Below, piece after piece: positions 1-11,600 of a stretch of 64,000 bases of DNA (position 1 is its first letter; the number at the start of each line of letters is the position of its first letter). Source of the stretch: Hygrophila difformis (taxonomy: Eukaryota > Streptophyta > Magnoliopsida > Lamiales > Acanthaceae); the NCBI GenBank assembly GCA_030278955.1, contig JAOANR010000001.1, positions 6,312,874 through 6,376,873 on the forward strand, in the 5' to 3' direction. Made by a program: the position numbers and the translations under genes. Below the pieces are notes generated by a model. That model saw nothing but the letters and a program-made list of their open reading frames with translations. It was not told the DNA's origin and searched no databases.

Positions 1-91
1 AGCTCTTTAAATCTCTACGGGGCTATTGAGGTTCCTGAAATGAATTTCAAGATTTCAAGTTGCAATGTAATTTCAACGTTGTTTCATTGTA

Positions 92-3000
92 GAACCAAGA
101 ATCGATTTGGGAGATGCCGATGTCCAGTTTTGCCAAGGTCTGCCTGTCTCTCCTTTTTCCAATTGTAGTCAACATCTGATTACTTGCTATATTTGTTTCA
201 ACTGTGTTTCTTTGATTACCCTGGTTTTGATTTTCTTGTCTCAGGGTTATAATGTAAATGGCACCACCAATCACCACAGTTTGCACTCATTACATCTGGT
301 TCAACCGCTGTTACGCATTCTTGAATTTGAAAATAATAGTGTGAAGGTTGCTTTGAAATGAATTTCTTGATTTACCATCGGTCTTCTTAGGGGACAGGCG
401 ATTTATGATATTTTTTTTCGTGACATGGTGTATTCTTTTTAACATTTTTTTATGTTCTTTATCGTGAATTGGTTTTCTTGATCTAGATTTTGGGTTTTCT
501 GTGAGGAAAGGGGATTTCACATGTTCGATTGAAGGTTCTTGAATTTTCAAGAATGTTCAATTAAAGAATATTTAGAAGTATGAAGTCCCCATTGTGCACT
601 GGGTTCTTGAATTTCAGTGCCATTTCGTTGTAGAACCAAGAATCAATTCGGGATGCAGATGTCCAGTTTTTCCTAGGTCTGGCTGTCTCTCTTTTTTCCA
701 GGGGCAGGCAACATCTAATGACTTGCTATGTTTGTTAGATGACTGTGTTTCTTTGATTACCCTAATTTTGGTTTTCCTAGAATCAATTCGGGATGCACAT
801 GTCCAGTTTTTCCTAGGTCTGGATGTCTCTCTTTTTTCCAGGGGCAGGCAGCATCTAATGACTTGCTATGTTTGTTAGATGACTGTGTTTCTTTGATTAC
901 CCTAATTTTGGTTTTCCTGTCACAAGGTTATAGTGTAAATGGCATCACCAATCATTGCATCTTGCACTAATTACATCTGGTTCACACCACTGTTTATGCT
1001 TTGTTGAATTTGAAAAGAAGGGTATGAATGTTGCTTTTTATGGAGATGAAGACCTTCCAGGTGGTTTGGTTTTTCTAAGCTATATTTTCTCTTCTCTATG
1101 TATATTCCTGCCTATTGTTATGCAAATAATATTGACATTGTTGCAGCCTGCAGGTTGAACATCCTGTTACGGAGATGGTTGTTGGTAAAACTGGTCTTTG
1201 CAATATATTGAAGAGACAAATATATACAACTCTATAGATAGTGTGCCAATTAACTTAAGCCCCATACAGCATAATAACAACTAATACAACAGTCGAGATC
1301 TTGTGTAGTGGCAAATATGTGTTTCTAATGGTAAACCTCTTCCAGTCAGTCAATCACAGGTAGCCTTGCCAGGTAAAGTTTCCTTTAAGTAGAAATCTTT
1401 GACCCATCATGCTTTATTGAGGTGGCTTGGAGTTGAGGTTGAACTTTTCTATGTACAACTTGGATAATACACTTTTTAGAGTTAATATTGAGCATGGTCA
1501 AGGACATTTTCCGTCGGCTTTCAACGTTTTTTTCTTACAATAGGTCAATACGCATCTTTTATTTGTATTTTCTTGATTCGAGATGCAGGTGTCCAGCTTT
1601 GCCCAGGTCTGCCTGCCTCTCTGTTTTTCCAATTGTGGGCAACATCTTTGTTAGATGACATGTATTTATTGGATTAGCCTATTTTTGGTTTGTCAACAAT
1701 CACCAGTTTGCCTCATATGTTTGCCTTGTTGCTTAGTCTTCTGATTTTGTTTCAATGCCACTCGTTGTATTTGTGTGCTTCTGATTTTTTAGTGTTCTTT
1801 TTGTTTTTGTTTTTGTTTTTCCCTTCTTTAAATCAGGAATTCTGGTTGAAGATTGATTTTTGAGTTCCAAGATTCATTACTCTTTCAATGGAGAAATTTT
1901 GAAGTTGAAAGTGAAGAGTGTGAAGGTATTCTTGGTAGCAGGAGCAGGGCACTTGACATGGTTTTCTTGATATAGTTCTTATCTTGAATTGGTGTTCCTG
2001 AACAGTTCTTGATATTGAGTTGGATTTCTTGATTTAGTTCTTGATCTTGAATTTGTTTTCTTGATTTAGATTTTGGGTTTTATGGAATGAAAAGGGGATT
2101 TAAAAGTGTGAAGTCCATTGGGGTTCTTGAATTTCGACATGCAATGAATTTCAAGAACTAAGTTGCAAGGTAATTTCAATGTCGTTTCCTTGTAGAACCG
2201 AGCATCATTTGGGAGATACCAATGTCCAGTTTTGCCTTTCTCTCTTTTCTCCAATTGTAGTCAACATCTGACTTGCATTGTTTATTTGATTACCCTGGTT
2301 TTGGTTTTACTGGCTTCTTCTTTAACATTGTTTTAAGTTCTTAATTTTGAATTGGTTTTTCTTGATTTAGAGTTTGGGTTTTCTGCGAGGAAATGGTATT
2401 TCAGATATGTTCGGTTGTGGAAGATCTTGAATTTCCAAGAATGTTCGATTGAAGAATATTTAGAAGTGTCAAGTCCCAATGTGTGTTGGGGTTCTTGAAT
2501 TTCAGTGCCATCTCGCTGTAGAATCAAACATCAATTAGAGATGCAGATGTCCAGCTATGCCCAGGTCTGCATGTCTCTCTTTTTTCCAATTGTAGGCAAC
2601 ATCTAATCACTTGTTAGGTTTGTTAGATGACTGTGTTTCTTTGATTACCCTAGTTTTGGTTTTTGTCACAGGGTTATAATGTAAACGGCATCACCAATCA
2701 TTGCAGCTTGCACTCATTGCATCTGGTTCACACCACTCTTTATGCTTTGGGTTTCTTTCTTTCTTTCTTTCTTTTTTTCTTTTTTTTTTTTTAATTTTAT
2801 TTTTAAGGAACATCGTTTATGCTTTGTTGAATTTGAAAAGAGTGAGCTTTCTAATGAATTTCTTGTGGGCAGGGCACTTGATTTTTTGTTTTAGTTCTTT
2901 TTATTTATGTGTTGTATTCTTTTTAACATTGACTTCAGTTCTTAATCTTGAATTGGCTTTCTCAATTTAGATTTTGGGCTCTGTAATGAATGGGGATTTC

Positions 3001-3370
3001 GAGTTTTCAATTGCAATAGAATTTTTTCCCCATTATCTTTATAATTGTGGATGTTCTTGAATTTTCCAAGAATGTTTGATTGGAGAACATTTGAAGTGTT
3101 CAGTCCCATGTGCGCTCTTTAATTCTCTATGCAACGAGTGGCATTTGATGAATTTCAAGATTTAAGTTGCAAGGTAATTTCAAAGCCTTTCGTTGTAGAA
3201 CCAAGCATAGCTTTGGGATGCATATGTCCAGTTTTGTCCATGTCTGCCTGTTTCTCTTTTTTTCCAGTTGTAGGTAACATCTAATGGCTTCCAATGTTTG
3301 TTAACTGCCTGTGTTTCTTTGATTTTTGCGGATCTTGCACTTGACCCTGGTTTTGTTTCCTTTTCCAAGA
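92..3370. repeat. Cluster of degenerate local repeat modules
   Basis: A module recognised by the strings GATGTCCAG, GGTCTG and TGTGTTTCTTTGATTACCCT recurs about seven times, near 92-300, 634-780, 778-1010, 1575-1700, 2195-2310, 2518-2770 and 3190-3370. Two copies (634 and 778) lie head to tail. The stretches between them also repeat, with strings such as TTCTTGATTTAGATTTTGGG and GAATGTTCGATTG near 470-640, 2050-2200, 2330-2520 and 2940-3200, so there is a higher-order unit of several hundred bases. I find no convincing reading frame through it. It could be a locally amplified unclassified transposon or derived from an ancient duplicated locus. It lies in the same region as broken MCCA pieces. 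Confidence 0.75.
1033..1565 (+). pseudogene. MCCA pseudogene fragment I (exon 7 end to intron 8)
   Basis: This stretch aligns by eye with 11737-12150 of the intact MCCA gene downstream. It has the end of exon 7, intron 7 (the string TTTTTCTAAGCTATAT is shared), exon 8 (GTTGAACATCCTGTTACGGAGATGG) is broken, and the start of intron 8. Because intron sequence is retained, it arose by genomic duplication rather than reverse transcription. It is dead: about 95 bp of foreign sequence splits exon 8 near 1193-1288, and the codon GTGGAG of the gene reads GTGTAG here (near 1302), creating a stop. No start or flanking exons are present. Confidence 0.85.
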
Positions 3371-3439
3371 CAATGGTTAGAAAGGCGCATGGTACTTACC
3401 TTGTTTGTTTTACTGTAGTTTATTCTTTAAAACTCATAC

Positions 3440-3866
3440 ATAATAATACTAAATTTCTTGGATTGAACCACTCATAGCATATATACTCTTTCCATTTTAA
3501 TCTCAATATGTTGGAACTTGCTTATTATTTTCAACATCTCTTTCTTTAGTCTTCCAGTACATTACATGATCCAATTTATTGTCTGTTTTATAAAATGATT
3601 AGAATCTGATCATTTGCCGACGAATACAGATTTTCTTTTGAAACTGTTAAATCATGGACCTTATTAAAATGAAGTTGTTGAGACCTCTTTTATAGAGTTT
3701 TCTACAAACTACAAAGAATAGGATGATAATAGGATGCTGCTGCTGTACATAATGCTGCCATTGCAGCTGCATGTTTCCCAGTGTTTTGTGAGAAAGAGTG
3801 AATATGCATTAGCAATGGGAAGATAAGAAGTGCCCCCACATGGTTTAATGATCCTACCTTGTTTTA
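3440..3866 (+). pseudogene. MCCA pseudogene fragment II (intron 10 and exon 11)
   Basis: The sequence resembles 13270-13650 of MCCA: the end of intron 10, the ACAGATTTTCTTTTGAAACTG start of exon 11 and the GCTGCCATTGCAGCTGCATG part, followed by the beginning of intron 11 (ATCCTACC). Frame-destroying changes and a missing stretch in the middle of the exon show that it is non-functional. It lies directly before another exon 8 copy, an order not found in the gene, so the pieces have been rearranged. Confidence 0.75.
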
Positions 3867-4390
3867 AGCTTAAAGTACATCTTCTCTTCACTATATATAT
3901 ATTACTATCCTTCTTGTATGTTGAACATCCTGTTCATCAAGAGCTAATTGTTGTTTGTGCGTATCTTGTGGAGTGGGAAACACATCTGGCCAATGGCGAA
4001 CACTGTAGGGGGTGATATCGAGTCGAGTATCGAGCTTAAACAGTGTAATTCGAGTTTGTACAGTAAAAAAATTTAAAGTTCTAGCTCGAATTTAACTATG
4101 CTTGCTAGATAGTATATAATTTGAATTTGAATCGACAGTTTTACTTATTATGCTGCAAAATATAAGTTTGTTAGTCTTGATAAAGCATAAATTGTGTCTA
4201 ATAGTTTTTTATGTTCATTTTTTTTAAATTTAATAATTTAATGGAGTTTTGATCGAGTATCGAGTTGAGTTTTCCTCACCTAGGCGAACCTCTTTCATAA
4301 GTAGATCATCACAGGTATCCTTGTCAGTAGATCATCACAGGTATACTTGTCAGGTAAAATTGGATAGGACCTACTTATATTTCTCATATT
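3867..4390 (+). pseudogene. MCCA pseudogene fragment III (second exon 8 copy, interrupted)
   Basis: A second degenerate copy of MCCA intron 7/exon 8, with GTTGAACATCCTGTTCATCA near 3920 and CTTGTGGAGTGGGAAACAC near 3965. The exon is split by a 280-bp hAT-like MITE (4003-4282) and resumes with GGCGAACCTCTTTC at 4283. A 26-bp piece, AGTAGATCATCACAGGTAT plus CTTGTCAG, is then duplicated in tandem (about 4301-4352). The fragment ends in a T-rich tract near 4420-4447. Non-coding by all signs. Confidence 0.78.
4003..4282. mobile_element. hAT-like MITE inside MCCA pseudo-exon 8
   Basis: The insertion interrupts sequence that is continuous in MCCA exon 8. It is flanked by an 8-bp near-perfect duplication, GGCGAACA (3995-4002) and GGCGAACC (4283-4290). 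Its ends are imperfect inverted repeats: TAGGGGGTGATATCGAGTCG on the left against the reverse complement of the right end, TAGGTGAGGAAAACTCAACT. An 8-bp TSD with TAGGGG-like termini is typical of hAT elements. The 280-bp length and lack of coding sequence make it a non-autonomous MITE. Confidence 0.75.
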
Positions 4391-4832
4391 GAGTATGGCA
4401 GGAACATCGCATAGGTTTTTTGAGGTTTTTTTTTTTTTTTTTTTTTTAGCTCAAGTCCCATCTTTAGTACTGTTATTTATTTTTTCTAAATTTATTTACT
4501 CTCTCCGTCCCGCGAAATGTGATTAGTTTCTTTTGGACACGGTAATTTAGGTGGTAGGGTTTAGTGGTTAAAGTGGTGTGAGTTTTTGTATTTAAAAAGT
4601 TTAATGAATTTTGACTTTGTTTATTATTTAACTTTAACTTAATATTATTATAATGATTTAATTAGATAAAAATATTCAAATATGGTCTTGTTAGAATCGT
4701 CTAGGCGTCTAGTTTTAGAATATACTCCTATTTTATATAATTTTTATTTGTACTCATTTTAAAATATGAAGAATTAAAGAAATGCAATGGACTTTGTGTA
4801 GAAAAATAAAAGTGTATTGGGAGTTATGCAGA

Positions 4833-6708
4833 TGTTATCGCTGGGATGCGACGAACAATAAATAGTAAGCCTTTGCAGGCTAAGACGGCTGAATCTGAAT
4901 AAATTCTACCGTAAGATTGCGCCTTTCAATATAGAAAAACAATGAACAAGAATTGATTTCTTGCCCACTGCAAGTTACAAGAACTAAGTACTACAACTAC
5001 GAGAGAAACTATAGAAACTAAGACTAGGCTACAAACTAAAACTACGAACTATGGAAAAGATAAAAGCTCCTGAGGAGTTTGAATTGTGTGTTGATGCCCC
5101 TTTCCTTCTGCAATAAGGTTGTATTTATAGACGCTTTGTGTAACCGCTTTCCCTAGCACGTCTGTGGGAAATAACTGCTCCGTTCAATGACTTGCCTTCG
5201 CTTTCTCTTCCACAACCCTCTGGCTTGCCTGGTGTCTCCTTTGTGGCTTGATTAGTCTTGTGTCATTCCAAGGCTCGAAACTAAGTTTGAGCGGGCCTTT
5301 GGTTGGTTATAGCTCGTCTTGCATATTGGGCGGTTGCGCATCCTTTGGGCATATCAAGGGGATGGTCAAGTCATATTCCCTTGGCCGACCACTACATCCC
5401 CTTGGTTGACCATGGACCCCTCCATGGGGTGTGGGAATGTTCCTCCCCTATTCAGGCTTCTTGTAGGTCGTATAATACCTTTCTGGCCATCCCGGGCCCG
5501 TTCGGAGCACTTAAACACTAAAAAAGGAGGACCTTTCCCATGGGACTCCTCTTGGTCGACCACTACAGCCCCTTGGTCGACCATGGACTCTCCCATGGGG
5601 TGTGGGCATGTTCCTCCCCCTGTCCAGGCTTCCGGTAGGTCGCATAACCCCTTTCTGGCCATCCCGGGCCCGTTCGGAGCACTTAAACACTAAAAAGGAG
5701 GACCTTTCCCATGGGACTCCTCTTGGTCGACCACTACAGCCCCTTGGTCGACCATGGACTCTCCCATGGGATGTGGTCATGTTCCTCCCCCTGTCTAGGC
5801 TTCCGGTAGGTCGTATAACCCCTTTCTAGCCATTCCGGGCCCGTTCGGAGCACTTAAACACTAAGAATGAGGACCTTTCCCCATGGGACTCCTCTTGGTC
5901 GACCACTACAGCCCCTTGGTCGACCATGGACTCTCCCATGGGGTGTGGGCATGTTCCTCCCCTTATCCAGGCTTCTGGTAGGTCGTATAACCCCTTTCTG
6001 GCCATCCGGGCCCGTTCGGAGCACTTAAACACTGAAAAGGAGGACCTTCCCCCTGGAACTTCTCTTGGTCGACCACTCCAACTCCTTGGTCGACCATGGA
6101 CCCTTTCATGGGGTATGGGCATGTCCCTCCTCCTGTCCAGGCTTCCGGTAGGCCGTATAACCCCTTTCTGGCTGTTTCGGGCCCATTTGGAGCACTTAAA
6201 CACTAAACAGAAGGACCTTTCCCCATGATACTCCTCTTGGTCGACCACTACAGCCCCTTGGTCGACCATGGACCATTCCATGGGGTGTGGGCATGTTCCT
6301 CCCCTTGTCCAAGCTTCCGGTAGGTCGTATAACCCCTTTCTGGCTGTTTCGGGCCCATTCGGAGCACTTAAACACTAAACAGAATGACCTTTCCCCATGA
6401 GACTCCTCTTGGTCGACCACTATAGCCCCTTGGTCGACCATGGACCCTTCCATGGGGTCCTGGTATGTAGCTTATCCCCATTTTACACATCTGGATGTCC
6501 GGGGACTGTTTCTGTGAATCCCGGGATGACTGTGGAATGATGGTATTGGCTCTCCCATGTAAAATATTATTTTTCTTAGCCATAAATGTTGATATTAAAT
6601 ATTTTTATTCAATTAATCAAGTAATTTAATTTTTTAGGCCAACTTAATTGTCCCTATTAAATTACTTAAATCCCAATATTTCCGGACATAATATTTTTTG
6701 TGATAACA
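4833..6708 (-). mobile_element. Solo LTR with 5-bp TSD
   Basis: The element starts TGTTATC and ends GATAACA, the TG...CA ends of an LTR, and is flanked by the identical 5-bp TSD GCAGA at 4828-4832 and 6709-6713. No primer-binding site, polypurine tract, gag or pol is present, so it is a single LTR of 1876 bp left after recombination, or a terminal-repeat-only element. A TATAAATA box reads on the minus strand near 5107-5114, which suggests that the LTR lies in minus orientation. The interior carries the 171-bp tandem array at 5381-6460. Confidence 0.85.
5381..6460. repeat. 171-bp tandem repeat, seven copies, inside the solo LTR
   Basis: Copies begin at about 5381, 5552, 5723, 5895, 6065, 6237 and 6409 (the last partial), a period of 170-172 bp. 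Each unit holds two GGTCGACC palindromes about 27 bp apart, CCATGG near the second, a CTTCCGGTAGGTCGTATAAC block and the block CGGAGCACTTAAACACTA. The unit is richer in G+C than its flanks. Reading frames on both strands simply follow the repeat period and are not good evidence for a protein. Confidence 0.93.
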
Positions 6709-6834
6709 GCAGAATAGTAAAAGTAATTACTTTTAATGGAATTTGGAAATCATTAAGACTATAATCATATTTATATTAATTTAATTTATCTAAAAATGAA
6801 AAGTGACCAAATTTTATGGTACACCTAAAAAATG

Positions 6835-7957
6835 GAAAAAAGGATAAATAGGTCATTTTTCTTTTCAAAAAATTCAAATCAGTTCTTTTTCTATTTTATT
6901 ACCAAAACAGTCCTCTACAAATGCTAATTATGTTCAAATCAGTCATTTTTTCACTAATTATATTCTAATTGCTTACGTGGCAAGGGTTTTAATTTAAACC
7001 CGACACGTGTGCATAATATTAGTCCTTTTTCTTTTATCTTTTGTCAATTCAGTCCTAAACTTTTATTTTGTTCTATTTAGTCCTCTATCCCAATTACTCA
7101 TTTTTATATTAATTGGCCTCAAACCTTTCAAATTATTTCATTTTAGGCCCAGAACCTTAAATTTTTTATTATTACTAATCCATTTATCAAATAAATGCAC
7201 AACATACTTCCACCGCAACCGATTGTTCATTGGTTTTGGTTTCCTTCAGTAACAATCAACAGAATCTTACTTTGCGTCCTACCTTAGGATGTAGCAATAT
7301 TTGAGTAAATGATTTAACTTGAATTTTTGGAAGGTTATGGATACAGGAAGCCTTGGTTTTATTGAAAAATATTAATATTATTAAAAATATTAAAAAAAAT
7401 AGCCTGAATTTTATTGTCCACAAAGTATGATTGTGCTGATTGTTGCTGAAGGAAACCAGAACCAATGAACCATCGTTACGGTCGGGTGGTTAGAGAGAGT
7501 CCGTAAAATTCGGAACTTCGAAGACCCGGTAACAAGGCGGTCAAACCCAATGTATGAGGTTTGGTATTTAATTTTATTTACGGAAGTATGTTGGACATTT
7601 ATTTGATAAATGTATTAGTAATAATAAAAAATTTAAGGTTCTGGGCCTAAAATGAAATAATTTGAAAGGTTTGAGGCCAATTAATATAAAAATGAGTGAT
7701 TGGGGTAGAAGACTAAATAGAACAAAAGAAAAGTTTAGGACTGAATTGACAAAAGATAAAAGAAAAAGGACTAATATTATGCACACGTGTCAGGTTTAAA
7801 TTAAAACCCTTGCCACGTCAGCAATTAGAATATAATTAGTGAAAAAGGACTGATTTGGACATAATTAGCATTTGTAGAGGACTGTTTTGGTAATAAAATA
7901 GAAAAAGGACTAATTTAAATTTTTTGAAAAGAAAAAGGACCTATTTATCATTTCTTT
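6835..7957. mobile_element. Foldback / Mutator-like non-autonomous element
   Basis: Two long inverted arms of about 390 bp (about 6840-7260 and 7437-7957) face each other; for example ACACGTGTGCATAATATTAG near 7003 is mirrored near 7770. The two ends are GAAAAAAGGATAAATAGGTC and, inverted, GAAAGAAATGATAAATAGGTC. An 11-bp direct repeat, CCTAAAAAATG, flanks it (6824-6834 and 7958-7968). Long inverted ends with a 9-11 bp TSD fit Mutator-like foldback MITEs. The right arm carries roughly 100 extra bases (about 7476-7580) missing from the left arm. No transposase is encoded; similar short frames in both arms are mirror images. Confidence 0.85.
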
Positions 7958-7997
7958 CCTAAAAAATGAATACTAGCCACGCGGGACGGCGGGAGTA

Positions 7998-8630
7998 TTA
8001 GCTAACAACTAGTATCTACCTACTAGTACTTATCAGATAGGTCATAGGTGAAATATACTTCATTTTAAATCAATTTTTAAAAAATGAGCTAATTCAGTTC
8101 TATACCATACCCCCATGTTTAAGATCTCGAATGATGCTGACATATTGTTTAGTATAATAAATTTGTTGAATAAATATATATACTTTATGACATTTGAATG
8201 GAATTCGGGCGTTGTTGATTTTATCACAACGCACAATTTTAAAATATTTTAGCCAAAACTTTTTATTTATTCCAAAAAGGGTGGGTTTTTGTTCCTTCAT
8301 AAATTTATTGAAAAAGATAATTGGGTAAGTCCGCCACGGCAGCGTGGGATAAGCATCATTAGCCTGTGAAAAAGGGGTTTATCGGCTGCTGACTATAAAG
8401 ACATCTCATTAGTAAAAACTTCTCACGGGATAGAGGTGCACACCCAAGCACGCATTCCATAATCAACATTTAACTATTTAATTAAATTAATAATTTTGCC
8501 TAATTACGACCACTAATAATCTTGATTAATCAATCGCAGTTCCTCTTCCCTCGCACGACGGGCTATATTACAGAAAGCAGAGTTGCAGGCAATTGTACTC
8601 CATTGTTCACTTCCGACGAGCTCCCCAGCG
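7998..8630 (+). promoter_or_regulatory. MCCA upstream region and 5' leader
   Basis: Spacer between the nested transposons and the MCCA start codon. It is AT-rich to about 8500 and then shows a short leader before ATG at 8631. I see no clear canonical TATA box at a convincing distance and no other gene. The nested MITE/LTR/foldback cluster ends only about 630 bp upstream of the start codon. Confidence 0.4.
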
Positions 8631-11600
8631 ATGTCGCTCCTCTCCTGCCTAATACGCCGCCGTAGAATCAAGCCAATTCCTATTCGAGAATTCTCTTCCA
8701 ATTCCTCCCCCAATTTGGCTCCCCGCACCGGTCGATCGATCGACAAGATACTGATCGCCAACAGAGGTGAAATTGCCTGCCGGATTATACGAACTGCCAA
8801 GAGGTTGGGGATTCGAACTGTTGCCGTTTTCAGTGACGCCGATGAGGGCAACTTGCATGTCAAATTGGCGGATGAAGCCGTTCGCATTGGTCCCGCGCCG
8901 GCCAGACTCAGCTACTTGAGTGCTTCCTCCATTATTGAAGCTGCTTCCAGAACTGGCACGCAGGTTATGCAATACTGAGAGTTTTTCCCCCTATCTGCTT
9001 TTTGTTGATCACCACGCGTCAATTGGAGACAGTAACTGATCTTGAATTGGTTAAAATTTGAAAAATTTAGAGTAAAGTTAACTGTTGAGTGCGAATTGAA
9101 GATTTATAGCTCATCAATCGCTTGACAAGGAACCTAGAAAACATTTACAGGTTAAACATGGTATCTATAAAGTGTTATTGAGAGATTTCCAACTAATGTT
9201 ACAGATTACTAATGCGCAGCCTGGTGTATATCACTGCATACTAATGGTTTTGCCTGGCATGAAAATATTGTCGTGATATGAATGTTTGGTTTCTTATTTC
9301 CGCCGGGAAGCTCTTTTAGAGTGAAAAATCTTATTTGTGATAATTAGGCTATCCACCCAGGTTACGGCTTCTTATCTGAAAGTGCGGACTTCGCTCAACT
9401 ATGTGAGGATGAAGGTTTTACATTTATTGGACCTCCTGCCTCTGCAATTCGTGACATGGGTGATAAAAGGTAAATTCACTTGGTGGTTCAGTATTCTACA
9501 TGGTTTGCTTTGTCTATTTCTTCTATTGTGTTCTAATTGAGTTGTGATCTTATGTGATAGTGCTTCAAAGAGAATAATGGGTGCAGCAGGAGTTCCTCTT
9601 GTGCCTGGTTATCATGGTACAGAACAAGATATCAATTTCATGAAATCTGAAGCCGACAAAATTGGATATCCTGTATTGATCAAGCCAACTCATGGAGGTG
9701 GTGGAAAGGTGCAATCTCTGAGGAATTTTGTAGTTTTAATTTTATGTGGTTTTTCCCCTAAATGGAACATGGGACAGCTGGACTAGTTACTATTGGACAT
9801 ACTATTTCCTGAGAAAATGGGAACCATGAGCCCTTTTAAAGTAGACTTGGTCTTGACAAGCAGTACATGCTCAAATGGTCATATCATTGTAGTTTGATCA
9901 ATAAGGACAGGGACTTTGAGTTGCTTCCATGTTTGAATCCCATGTATACTTATTCTAATCTTATACAGTACCTATATCATTCAGTTGGCGAAATCTAATA
10001 ATGGGTGCATGCGTTTTTTTAACATTATTTATTTGTTTCATGTCTTTATTCTGTAAAAAAAAAATTGTGTCAGACTTGGGAGTCGAATAAATGAAACTAT
10101 TTCACTAATGGTTTGTGAATCATTGTGTTTTCCTTGTATGTTTCAGGGTATGAGGATTGTGTATGATCCTGCAGATTTTGTTGATTCATTTATTGGAGCA
10201 CAACGAGAGGCCGCTGCATCTTTTGGAATAAACACCATCCTGCTGGAGAAATACATCACAAAACCAAGGCACATAGAAGTCCAGGTATTCATAATTGATA
10301 TGAAGTATTAATTTTAATACTCATGACTCTATGTTTGTCTGAGTTCTGGTGTTCTTTATGAGGTACATCAATTATTTGCCTCAGTTTTCGCTAACATTAC
10401 AATCCTGAAAAATTGGGTGGGAGTGAAAATAAATTACAACTAAAGTCATCATTGTTATGGTAATGACCACAAGACACTCGCCTAAGGTTCATCTTGCAGA
10501 TTTTTGGGGACAAGCATGGCAATGTTATACATCTGAATGAGAGAGATTGCAGTGTCCAAAGAAGACACCAAAAGATTATTGAAGAAGCTCCTGCTGTAAT
10601 TTCATTTTCAACCCATTTTCCACTCTACTTTTTGCTTTTCCTTTTACTTGCTCTATTTTTGACTTAGATAAATATTATGCGCCTGCAGCCAAACATCAGT
10701 CTTGATTTTCGGTCACATTTGGGCCAGGCTGCTGTATCTGCAGCAAAGGTGATGCTATTGATCACTTAAGTTGAGGCTTTTGGCCAGCATTTTGTTTAAT
10801 CAGGGATTTATGTTTGGAGTGGCAGTTGTGTTGGAGCTGGTTTACTCTTTTATTTTAATTCACCATGATAGATAGCCTATTGTCTGGCTGTGTAAGTGAA
10901 GCATCATACGGTAATTATTTTTCAATTTGATCTTATCCATGATGATTGGTGGATGATATTGTATCTGGCATATACACACACCCACACATGTGAAGGCTTA
11001 GATGATATATTATTTTGATCATATTCTATGGCAATATATGATCCATATGGGATGAAGGCTAGATCATAATGATGAATAATCTTGTTGGAAAAGTGATGGG
11101 TCCTTGAAAATCTTGTTGTTCTGTTGGTGCCTTGACAAATGTATCCTATTTTCAGGTCCAAAGCAATTCTAGCTGCTAATGGCAAGGATTTCATGAGTAT
11201 TTAGCTTTGTCTTAATAGTGTGCTTGGTGGTTTTGATATTAAGGAGGGTTCATAGAGATTCTGGATGATGTCTTGCTTTGTATAAATGTATTGTTTAACT
11301 AAAACAGGGGAAAAGAAAGATGGAAATTGTGCTTATCATTAGCTCATGGTAGACTGATTATCTATTTTTTAATTATGTTGGTTCCTTTGATGGTAAAACA
11401 TTGATCTTTTGTTGCACTATTTGAATATTTAAAGAGCCTGTAGAGACACTTTCTTTTTTGTGTTCATCCTGCTTGTATGATATGATCTTTTGTTGAGTAT
11501 ACAAGCCTCTGCAATTTGCATTAGAGATTACATATGTTTTAGTCCTCTGCTTTAAATGCTAAATTACAAGGGGGATCATGAATGGTTTTTATTGTCACCA

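Larger units (their letters stand above)
4497..7997. mobile_element. Stowaway-like MITE, split by two later insertions
   Basis: The left end reads TACTCTCTCCGTCCCGCG (4497-4514) and the right end is its inverted form, CGCGGGACGGCGGGAGTA (7980-7997), with TA at both edges as in Tc1/mariner-type MITEs. Removing a solo LTR (4833-6708 plus one TSD copy) and a foldback element (6835-7957 plus one TSD copy) leaves roughly 0.5 kb of host MITE. The part near 4680-4800 (CGTCTAG, GCAATGGACTTTGTG) resembles the abundant 260-bp MITE family described below, so the host may itself be composite. Confidence 0.72.

Noticed and set aside
5303..6583. Many overlapping 70-150 codon frames on both strands
   Set aside because: They follow the 171-bp repeat period in several frames and resemble one another only because the DNA repeats. 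No start, domain or codon bias supports a protein.
7007..7786. Two similar 70-80 codon frames starting MCIILVLFLLSF on opposite strands
   Set aside because: They are mirror images caused by the inverted arms of the foldback element, not two genes.
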